A stretch of 64,000 bases of DNA from Dendrophyllia cribrosa (lineage: Eukaryota > Cnidaria > Anthozoa > Scleractinia > Dendrophylliidae), in the NCBI GenBank assembly GCA_024195265.1, contig JAJLRJ010000007.1, forward strand, positions 25,045,434-25,109,433. The letters run 5' to 3'. Positions 55,601-64,000 of the stretch are shown one piece after another (within the stretch, counting starts at the first letter, position 1; every line of letters begins with the position of its first letter). The notes under the pieces are model-generated. The model made no database searches and was not told where the DNA came from. It saw only the letters and a program-made list of their open reading frames with translations. Both the position numbers and the translations under genes were made by a program.

Positions 55601-56380
55601 TATATATAACTGATCTGTGTGAGCACAAAATAGCTGTTAGTGATGATGTACACCAAGAAATGAACCGTCTAAGATGTGAAGGCAAACTTTCCCTTTGTAT
55701 ATCACCTGTCTATACAGCTGAAGAAATTCCTTTTAAATTGTGTTTTTTAAATGCACGATCCTTGCATAAACACATTGAAGATATACGCAGAGACTTGAAT
55801 TATTCAAGCACTGATGTCAGTATTTTCTCTGAAACAAGATTCAGTAATTCAGACAGTGATGATATGTATGAAATTGATGGATATAATTTATTTAGAAATG
55901 ATGGCACATCAACTGGTACTGAAAGGCCTTTTGGAGGTACAGCAGTGTATAGTCGTATTGACTATTACCCTGGCTATCCATATTGTCATGATAATACACA
56001 TGGTATTGAGATCACTGTAGTCAGGTTCTTGAACCTTCCTCATGTTAGGATCATAGGAGTATATCGCTCACCAAGAATACCACTAAGACAGCTGTGTGAA
56101 GCATTAAGTGAACTGTTGGACCAACCATCATCACATGCCAACATCTTTATTGGTGACTTTAATGTTAACTGGTATAATGAAACAGAAAGAGCACCTCTTT
56201 ATAATCTGTTTGTAAGAAATAACTACAGACAACTAGTATCTTGCTGTACTACTGATAATAAAACCTGTATTGATCATGTATATGCTAATCTACCAGAAAC
56301 ACAAATAAATTTGCTTATTTTGAAGACATACTTTTTCTGATCACAAAGGTGTTTGCGCTTTGATCAACTCTTTTTAAACA
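55593..56380 (+). pseudogene. End of PIF1-type helicase plus AP-endonuclease-type domain
   Basis: Starts TIEGLYITDLCEHKIAVSDD and CEGKLSLCISPVY, the C-terminal end of the Helentron helicase. The endonuclease follows: FKLCFLNARSLHKHIEDIRR, VSIFSETRFSNSD (Glu site), PFGGTAVYSRIDYYPG, RIIGVYRSPRIPL, IFIGDFNVNWYNE (Asp/Asn site) and IDHVYANLP. A one-base shift near 56330 is needed to reach SDHKGVC, the catalytic SDH block. This domain resembles the endonuclease of CR1-type LINEs, as described for Helentrons. Confidence 0.78.
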
Positions 56381-56644
56381 AAACATCAGTTAAAAAAGAA
56401 TAAGTGAGTATCTGAGACACAAGTATCACAAAAGGTAAAAAAGTCCTGCTTGTCTTGAACATGATCATTGTCAGTTTGGCTGATTGGGCAGCATCGTATG
56501 ATTCATGCAACAAAGCATTAATGTTAAGATGTCATTTGAGCTTGTGCTTTACTGTAGTGCAAATACATGTATATCAAGTTATCCCTTGGTAACAATAGTA
56601 TTACCTACTTTCATTTTTTAACAGTCTCCGACAGTCTGCGGCAA

Positions 56645-58238
56645 ATGGCATCAAACTCAAGGTAAGTTTTTGTATCCCTCTAAAAGCCCTAGCAATCTTT
56701 ATTTAAATCCAAGCCATTAGTTTTCTATAGATAACCGAGTGCCATGTTCGCTTATCTCTGAGTGGTACTGTAATCATTACATTCATTTTATAACACAAAT
56801 TAAATAACCCCCTATTCTTCTTTTGTAGTAGTCCAAGTACATCAACTAAAACAAAAACAACAACAACAAGTAGCAGAACTCCAGGTAAAAAAACAAGATA
56901 TTACAGTAGTTGTAATTAGTTTTAAAAACTCCAATGGCAGAATTAAGAAGTGTTATTTATTAAAGTGACTGGTCACCGTTTTGTGCATATGTTACCAATC
57001 TTGACCAAGCATTTTAAGCATTTTATGAGTTTCTGAGAATTTGATAGGTTTCCCGATATTTGCAAACATTTGACCCACTTTCTCCTCTCTCCCTACTATT
57101 TCCATTCTAGTACAAATTACTAACCAATGATAAGTTGTCTGAGAAATAAAACATTTTTTTTAAACAATTACAAACTTTCTAAATTGTTTTTTACATTTTT
57201 CCTAGATGAATCCCTTGAAGGATATGTGCACTTATTATCAGAAGTCCAAACAGCAAAGAATTCTGCAACAAACTATTTCAAATGCTGCATTCAAACTGGA
57301 CAAGATCAAGCAGTGCGTACTATCTGTTATTCACCTGAAAAACGACAAAATTTGCACCAAGCATTCCTAAATAAATCACCAGTAAAGATCACTGCAGTGA
57401 AACATACACCAAATAAAAGGTTCCGTTCACAAGAACAAGAATTTACCATTCCTAAGTGTGCAAGAATAACTCCTTCATCCCTGTCATATTCCTTTAATGA
57501 AGCCTTCAACAATCAGTTATGCACCATTAATGAAGCACTTGCAAAGGATCTTTATGAAACTGTAGATATCAAGGCCAAGGTTATCAAGAAGCAAGAAAAT
57601 AAACAAGTAATAACAGCTAGTGAGAAAAGGAAGTACAAAACTGATTGTCTAATAGCTGATCAAACTGACTCAGTAAAACTGGTGTTATGGGAAAACATAA
57701 TTGATCAAATTCATGCAGGAAAAACCTACCATTTCAAACATTTGAGGGTTGCTATTTTTGATGATGTGAAGTATTTGAATACTAATGAAGGCACTAATCT
57801 GCAAGAAATTGATGATTTCCAGAATGTTAATCTGACCGCACCAGAAATTACAGACAACACCATTGAAGGCAAGTGCATCGGTGTACAGATCAAACGTACT
57901 GCTTCTTGCATAGTCTGCAACATGACCATCAATGAATCACAGCTTGAGGGGAAACTGTAACCTGTAACAACTGCAACATAACTACTCTTTCAAGTGTCTG
58001 CAATACAAAGCTAGTTGCTCAAATTATCATTCAAAGCATGCAAGATAAGAAAATCCTCAAGTTTACTTGTTTTAATGATGCAATAAGCAGCTTTCTCAAA
58101 ATCACCAACTGTCAAATGTCATTATCTGATATCCCAATAGAAGACTTGAAGAAAATGATGCTCCAGACTAGCCGTACAAAACTTATAGCTGACAACGCCA
58201 CACAAGTCATCTCACAGTTCCTAATTCCGTTAGATTGA
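56645..58238 (+). CDS. RPA-like single-strand DNA-binding protein, three exons
   Basis: Exons 56645..56661, 56829..56884 and 57206..57960. All introns are GT-AG and the joined frame is continuous: MASNSSSPSTSTKTKTTT, then TSSRTPDESLEGYVHLLSEV. The main exon contains an OB-fold pattern: YETVDIKAKVIKKQ, DCLIADQTDSVKLVLWENII and GKTYHFKHLRVAIFDDVKYL. CIVCN follows; after a stop at 57958 a two-base shift gives TCNNCN, completing a CxxC...CxxC zinc ribbon. The frame then ends ATQVISQFLIPLD at 58238. RPA-like proteins accompany Helitrons, and this gene lies about 250 bp downstream of the Helentron endonuclease. The shift means it may be inactive, or the shorter protein may be used. Confidence 0.65.
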
Positions 58239-59072
58239 TTTTTAGATCCGTTAGATTTATCCGTTAAGATTTTTTTCCTTAAGGTTACACTGTAGTGAGA
58301 ACAAGTTGTGTTTATGACTGATTGTCACATGTCATTATCTGATATCTCAATAGAAGACTTAAACAAAATCATGCTCCAGACTGGCCGTAAAAATATTATA
58401 GTTGACAAGGCCACACAAATCATTTCACAGTTCCTTCCCTTAGATTGATATCAATTTGTGGACATTTAGTCTTGTATACATTTGTTTTCCTTAAAGGTAG
58501 TTATATCAAGTTGTGTTTATGCAAGAAGGAGAGAAATAGTGGAACTGTGACAGCTTTTAGGACAATGATACGCAAAAACGACGTAAAACCCATCGTTGAA
58601 GGATGTGGGAGTAATGCCGTTTATTCTTAAGTTAACTGGACGTGTCTGGTTTCCAAGCTAATATATGCATTTAGTTATGAAGAGTAAATATAGTTCTTAG
58701 TTTTATAATGTAAAAGTGCTCCAGAGTGGCCATAAAAAATATAACTCACAAGGCCAAACAAATTATTTCACAGTTCCTTCCCTTACATTGATATCAATTT
58801 GTGGACATTCAGTCTTCTATACATGTGTTTTCCTTAAACTTAGTTATATCAAGTTGTGTTTATGACTGATTGTCACATGTCATTATCTAATATCCCAATG
58901 GAACACTTAAGGAAAATGATACTCCAAACTGGCCGTAAAAATATTATAGCTGACAAGGCCACACAAATCATTTCACAGTTCCTTCCCTTAGATTGATGTC
59001 AATTTATGGACATTAAGTCTTGTATACATTTGTTTTACTTAAAGTTAGTTATATCAAGTTGTGTTTATGCAT
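58109..59072 (+). repeat. Four diverged copies of the RPA-like gene 3' end
   Basis: Copies at 58109-58316 (the gene's own end), 58317-58522, 58711-58867 (5'-truncated) and 58861-59072. Each carries ATCA-TTTCACAGTTCCTT or a variant, then TTATATCAAGTTGTGTTTAT. The last coding block (ISQFL-PLD) is still readable in copies 2 and 4. The repeated block includes both coding and flanking sequence, so it arose at DNA level. Confidence 0.8.
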
Positions 59073-60164
59073 AAACTGTACTTTATAATAAGTACATTTG
59101 AGTTCATTTCTGAATAAAAATGTTTTCAACGACAACGTTGTTGCTAATTGGTTGTAAAGTAGTCTTCTTTCTACCATGAAATAAGTAGAAAACAAATCAC
59201 TCTACTTCTCAAGTAAGAAGATCAAATTGTGTCCATTATGTTTATCACTGTGTTACCCGCCTTCAGAGGGGCAAAGAAACGATAGTTCCACCACAAAACG
59301 CGATCAGGCAGAGCCGAGTGGGAATTGTGCTTTTTGCTCGAACTGACCCGCCCCTGTGAATGTCAGCCACGCAGGTTATTATCTTAATTACCTTGTAAAA
59401 TTCATTAATAATTCATAAAGGCATTCCAAATACAACTCACGAGTGGTTGTATCTAATTAAACAAAATCATCTAATCCATTCACCTTTGTAAATAGCTCCG
59501 TGCACATTCAATAATACCCTTCCAAAAGTTACCAGCTCTTTGTGTGCTAAACATTTTCTATAACTATAGTATCGTAAGCTCACTCATGTACGCATTGCGG
59601 ACCTATTTTTGGGAATGTTTTTAAATTGCCGTTAAAAAAGTGTTTTTAAAAGTATAAAAATTGGCTAACTTTAGAAACAAAAGTCACCACCTTGTAGATG
59701 GATTTCGAACTCAAGTTAACATTCTAATGAAACGGAAACTCTAGTTCTACTGAAATATGAAATAACATTTGGGGCACTTAAAACTGCGAGGTTTGACAGC
59801 CAAAAACATTCACGCTACGTGATCGAAATTGGAAAACGTTGACCATCAACAACAGTCCACCAATAAAATTTAATTGCCCTAGTGTTTTCTTCACATTTTT
59901 TTCAAGGAGACCCTTCTCTTACCACTTGATGGCCATATTTAAGTTTTCCTGGTAAACTGCATCCTCTGTGGCTTCAAAAAAGTTCTATTCCTTTGATCGT
60001 TTGTCATGCAAATTTTGACAAATCGCTTTATACTTTGTTTACAACCAAGGATTATCGCCGATAAAACCTTATGAATCTCTTCATTTTCACTTCCTACTTA
60101 GGGCATCTTCTAAGATGACAACATAAGACAAAAAGAAAATAAAAAGAAAATAAAGTGGGACTCA
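59073..60164. other. No gene recognised
   Basis: AT-rich spacer without supported motif. Confidence 0.4.
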
Positions 60165-60244
60165 CCTTCGATTTCTTTGTCCCAGGTCAACAGCTCTGTC
60201 ACATCAACATTTCGGACATCGAAGGTGAACACAAGTTGTCTCCT
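60165..60244 (-). CDS. Exon-like segment
   Basis: Between a TAGCTCAG acceptor and a GAAG/GTGAGT donor the frame reads RQLVFTFDVRNVDVTELLTW, then DKEIE. Both splice sites are good. The parent gene is not identified. Confidence 0.3.
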
Positions 60245-60682
60245 GAGCTACTGTCTAAATATGTATTAGTAAAGTTCTTGGCAACGAAATTTTGTTTTGT
60301 TTATTAATCAAAGCACGTATCATTGAATTCATTGCAATAACTTTGAGTTATTCTTACAATTGTGAGTTTTGTGCTGCTGCACTTGTCTTACAATTTGTTT
60401 CTGCTATTGTACCCCTACCAGTTTAGAAACATCTTTGTTTAGGAATTTCTTCTGCAGCCTGGGTTCTCAGTATCAAACTGAAAAGATGATGGGGAATCTT
60501 TACTCCAGAACAATGAAGCTTCCAACCTTCCATTCTCCCGAAAAAGATATGAAGGTAAATCTAATCTTGCTAATACTTCGGTGGTATTGGTTTACTTTGT
60601 TGAGCATCAACTTTGGAAATAAATGTGTAATCAGAATAAGGATTTGCAACCAAAATATGCTTGGTATGTTCTTCTTACCTTA

Positions 60683-61296
60683 CTGTATAAATTGAACAAT
60701 TTTTGTTACTAAAACACGCCAGATTAAAAATAGCGAAATTTCGTTCTTTTCATTTTTACGAACACCAGCGTTTACGGGTTCGCAAACTGTATCTGCCAGA
60801 ATGCCTACTTCAGTTTCCTCTTCATCACTGTAAACCTGTCGTGCAAACAGTTCCTGGAAATGAAGAGTGAACACCTTGACCTTGTCGTGCTTGGAACGAA
60901 CGAGAGATAGCAAGCCAATAGAATCGGAAAACTGTGTTGCACTTAGTAACTGCTTGGACCATTCTTCTAAAATTTCCAGTTTACGCTGATTAAATGAAAC
61001 GACTCTTGCCATTTCTTCCTTGACGAACCCAGCTTCTTCAGTGCATCGTTGCACCAAGTAAATTCAATCAATTTGCCATTTAAGGCAGTAAGGGACAGCG
61101 CCAGAGAGACTGGAATCATCAAGGGCATTCCACAAAGAAGAGGTGATATCCAAGGCTTCTTGAAGAATGACCATGGAAGGATACTTGCATCCAAGGAAAG
61201 CCACCACTCTGCGCTTGTATTGCTTTATAAGTTGTTTCATGGAGGTTGTGGTTTTTGTAATCTGACTGCACAATTTGTTAGCAATAGCTTGGCCAT
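60683..61296 (-). pseudogene. KDZ-transposase-like C-terminal exon with one stop
   Basis: After a TTTGTTCTACAG acceptor at 61297 the frame reads GQAIANKLCSQITKTTTSMK, LIKQYKRRVVAFLGCKYPSM, SSLWNALDDSS and AVPYCLKWQID, then a TGA (61064-61066). It resumes in the same frame VQRCTEEAGFVKEEMARVVS and LEILEEWSKQLLSA. This order (IA..L..Q, LI..Y..R, SSLW, W, C.EE...V..EM...F, LL.EW) resembles the C-terminal helical part of Kyakuja-Dileera-Zisupton-type transposase proteins as I remember them. No catalytic part lies in the window that I could identify. A further small exon (about 61695-61760, DKSSRVCVRVRFMQDFNKST) has good splice sites and may belong upstream. Confidence 0.4.
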
Positions 61297-62723
61297 CTGT
61301 AGAACAAAATTTTCAAAATACAATGATGTTATATCGTTCATTACTTCATTTTTATTGTCACTGAGTAGAGTGATATAAATTTTTAGTTTGCCAATAAGCC
61401 ACATTTTGAGTTCCCTTAACCTCTTTTTCAAAACGAGTTCAAGTGTGACACCTTTCACAAAACAAACTCATTTTCATATGAAAGGTTTCGCACTTGGTCT
61501 CGTTTTGCAACAGAGGCAGAAGGCAAGTCAGAAATGGTGGATGTAACTTAAGTACAGGGTGCTGTCTGGGGACCATCGACGTTGACCATTCTCCATCTTC
61601 TTGAGTTTGTCATCCAAACTAAGGTAATCAATCAAAACAGGCGAACGTTAGATAGCAAGCATTAAATGATAGATGTGCTGAAAGAGATATCTTACCGATT
61701 TAGTTGATTTGTTAAAATCCTGCATGAATCGGACCCTGACACACACTCTTGAAGACTTGTCCTGAAATGCAATGGTAACATTATGAAAAATTAAATGTTG
61801 TTGGTTGTTGACGTCAAGTGATTAACACATGTCGGTCATGACATACAACACATCGAAATTGATGCATTGCCTTTTCCAACTACATTAATTAACACAAATT
61901 TCATGTCCACAAATGATGTACCATTAAGAAGGTTTTGATGAGTGTAATTCATAACTCCTACTGACATGAATGACTGAGGAAATAGTTGGAAAAAAAGATA
62001 ACCATTCAGCGAAGTCCTAACTTCAAAATGAAGACTTACTAGGTATTTCTCACAAGAAAAACTAATTTTGCAAATATCAGTTCCGGAGTATGTCTTACGT
62101 ATATGTCTTATAAATTGGGAAAGCAAGTTTGTAGCGTTGTATGGATGGCATTCATCACATATAGAGGGGGTATAATTTTATTCTTTTACAAAGCATATCT
62201 TTCAAACACCGTTATCTTACAGTGTAGTATTGTTTTAACTTTTCTTGGTATCTTACTGGACCAGACTGACCTGCAGAAGAAAATAAATATTGATGTGATG
62301 AGTTTAACGGTAGAAAAATAAAACAACTTATTATTGCTAAACAGAACTGCGAACAGGACCTGGTTTAGTGTATTATTCTGCCTCATGTATTGTTATTTAA
62401 TGAGTTATGGAAAGCCACTCGGGCCTTCCCCAAACTCCACCCATGTGACGCTAAATGTGACCCCTTGCATGCCCATTTCCCCTTCTGTCTCTATCTCAAC
62501 ATGCCTGCATCTTCCCAATCCTTAATACTCCCCTCACTCGTACTATTTAACAAGCACTTCCAAATGTGAAAAGATCATATCCCGATTATCGTCGCACTTA
62601 GATATGTATGAGTCTTTATACACATAACGTGGAACATCTGCCAACTTGTCTAATTGAAAAGGCTATCTTTCATCCACAAATTCAGAAAACGTACATCGAT
62701 GCACAATCTTGGCTTCGATGGTT
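61297..62723. other. Mostly uninterpretable, one exon candidate
   Basis: Contains the exon candidate at about 61695-61760 (minus). Otherwise short unsupported frames. Confidence 0.35.
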
Positions 62724-63122
62724 CTACTGTAAGCGGCAGCACGAGATGTGGAGGTTTCTGCTCTTCCACTTTACTCTAAGGGTATACAGCCCAGACCTGA
62801 CGCGTTTTAAGATCTCACTTGAAACAAAATCAGTGAATACTTTGCATGAAGCGTTGTTTGCAAATGTTTTCTGTGGAGGGAGTTCCGAATCATGATATAC
62901 ATTTTTAAACCTTCCACGAAATGGCTGACAAAACTCAAATATATCAACACCATTCTTCTCTGTAATTTTTGGCAACATCCCAACTCCTTCCCGAACGGGA
63001 ACCCCATTGATATTAACCCAAGATACTTCTTCTCGAACTCGAAGTGCTCCTACGTCCTCTTTAAACTTCCCAAAACAGCATTGTATGACAGCGCACTGTC
63101 CAGTTTTCTCTTTCTCTCTCAA
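62724..63122 (-). pseudogene. DIRS-like pol N-terminal fragment
   Basis: Reads VIQCCFGKFKEDVGALRVRE, VSWVNINGVPVREGVGMLPK, IFEFCQPFRGRFKNVYHDSE and FTDFVSSEILKRVRSGL, then degenerates to a stop. From memory, similar sequence precedes the reverse transcriptase in DIRS-type polyproteins of cnidarians, but the RT motifs themselves are absent here. A low-confidence family call. Confidence 0.35.
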
Positions 63123-63373
63123 TGGGAGTTGCTCGCCCTAATCCAGAACAAAAAACCGAAACCCTCCCCCAAATAAACTTATCAAATGCATTTAAACAAA
63201 CAACACACAGATTTGAGGGACGACGTTCTACCCTTATTTCATCTTGTCTTGAAACCCTTGCTCAAAATTGTCAATATCACTCAAAGACTTTGTTATCCAT
63301 CCATCTTTATTAACTTGCTTTTTTTTTAATTTTCACTCTGTTGCCTTATACATAAATTCCACAAGACTTACAT

Positions 63374-63895
63374 AATTGCCTCCCTGGCCGATTAATTTTC
63401 TAGAATTATCGCAGTAACTTCACGCTTCCCTGGCCGATCAATATTCTAGAATTATCACATTAACCCCACACTGGTTAATATTTCAGGCCTCCCCGGCTGA
63501 TAATATTCTAGAATTATCATAGTAACTTCACGCTGATCAGTATTTCAGGCCTCCCTGGCCGATTAATATTCTAGAATTATCACATTAACTTCACACTGGT
63601 CAATCTTTCAGGCCTCCCTGGCCGATAACGTTCTAGAATTATCACAGTAATGTCACGCTGATCAGTATTTCAGGCCTCCCTGGCCGATTAATATTCTAGA
63701 ATTATCACAGCAACTTTCCGCTGATCAGTATTTCAGACCTCCCTGGCCGATTAACATTCTAGAATTATCACATTCACTTCACACTGATCATTACATCAGG
63801 CCTCCCTGGCCAATCAATTCCAGAGTTAGCACATTCCCGCCGATAAGTATTTCAAACTTGCCTGACAGACATTGGTTCTAGAATAATATCCCTTC
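63374..63895. repeat. Satellite array, 62-63 bp unit
   Basis: Eight copies of a unit containing CCTCCCTGGCCGATTAATAT and TTCTAGAATTATCACA. GGCCGA (or its variant) occurs at 63386, 63432, 63495, 63557, 63620, 63682, 63745 and 63808. The first interval is only 46 bp and the rest 62-63. Several units alternate between CACGCTGATCAG and CACACTGGTCAA, hinting at a dimer. A ninth degenerate copy runs to about 63895. Confidence 0.88.
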
Positions 63896-64000
63896 GATTA
63901 CCCAAATCCCTAGGGTTCGCTTTAAGCACGATTTACAAAATTAACCAGTATTCTTATTTCGAAAAACCACATTTCAAATTGACCTTGCACAGCTCATTAA

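Larger units (their letters stand above)
51597..56400 (+). mobile_element. Helentron-type Helitron, internally deleted and invaded
   Basis: In order on the plus strand: short-hairpin array (with the Harbinger-like insert), repeat-containing N-terminal ORF, 2A motif plus OTU protease, lysine-rich YRASK repeats, DUF6570-type domain, start of a Helitron_like_N-type block, end of a PIF1-type helicase, and AP-endonuclease-type domain. OTU and endonuclease domains are known accessories of Helentrons. The Rep nuclease and helicase core that should lie between CVENIF (about 55580) and TIEGLYITDLCEHKIAVSDD (55600) are missing, so this copy cannot transpose by itself. Element ends (5' TC, 3' hairpin CTRR) are not identified with certainty. 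Confidence 0.7.

Noticed and set aside
59101..60160. Possible host promoter or enhancer
   Set aside because: No conserved element or coding neighbour supports it; only AT-rich DNA is visible.
1..64000. Bacterial or phage origin of the tyrosine recombinases and reverse transcriptases
   Set aside because: Spliceosomal introns with GT-AG, LINE poly-A tails, DIRS repeat structures and Helitron-type domains all indicate an animal genome.

Overview
The window looks like AT-rich, intron-bearing animal DNA from a transposon-dense intergenic region. A cnidarian, most likely a stony coral or sea anemone, is my inference from the mix of element types (DIRS-order retrotransposons, a Helentron-type Helitron, P-element-like and probable KDZ-like transposases, a Mutator-like domain, PIF1 helicase relics, Tx1/L1-type LINE). 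I see no rRNA, tRNA, CRISPR array, operon or bacterial signal. No host housekeeping gene is convincingly present. Almost every coding trace is a transposable element, a transposon-associated accessory domain (Ulp1, OTU, RecQ/PIF1, SAM, chromodomain) or a broken copy of one.

Layout. 1-1.9 kb: two-exon minus-strand gene with a Mutator-like transposase domain, running off the left edge. 2.8-8 kb: relics of a coiled-coil gene, a Ulp1-type protease, a RecQ-type helicase start, a HECT-like C-terminus and a chromodomain split by an intron. 8.7-10.2 kb: inverted-repeat element around a cysteine-rich zinc-finger ORF. 10.9-11.4 kb: SAM-domain exon plus a partial duplicate exon. 11.7-16.5 kb: an OTU relic, short repeats and a TA-flanked transposon. 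17.5-28.1 kb: one PAT/Ngaro-type DIRS element with split direct repeats. It carries gag, RT, RNase H and tyrosine recombinase, and is itself invaded by a 5 kb L1-type LINE with target-site duplication, a 308 bp MITE and an L2-like retroposon tail. 29.4-34 kb: decayed PIF1-type helicase gene interrupted by a 1.08 kb element containing a 368 bp palindrome. 34-35.9 kb: P-element-like transposase exons on the minus strand.

37.3-38.9 kb: a decayed gene of unknown family. 38.97-43.55 kb: a structurally intact DIRS-1-like element with gag, RT-RNase H and tyrosine recombinase ORFs open and all visible catalytic motifs present. It is followed by a large palindrome built from its own terminal sequence. 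45.9-47.9 kb: an uninterrupted 600+ residue ORF of unassigned, probably transposase-like, family. 51.6-56.4 kb: a Helentron-type element with a 2A peptide motif, OTU protease, lysine-rich repeats, DUF6570-type domain and an AP-endonuclease-type domain. Its Rep and helicase core are deleted, and its 5' part is cut by an 890 bp TTA-flanked Harbinger-like element. 56.6-58.2 kb: a three-exon RPA-like single-strand DNA-binding gene with extra copies of its 3' end downstream. 60-63 kb: a KDZ-like C-terminal exon and a DIRS-like pol fragment. 63.37-63.9 kb: a 62-63 bp satellite.

Dating by nesting: the PAT-type DIRS is older than the L1, MITE and L2-like insertions. The Helentron is older than the Harbinger-like element, whose 42 bp inverted repeats are identical. 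The DIRS-1-like element is probably the youngest large insertion. All family names come from reading translated motifs by eye; no database search was run.
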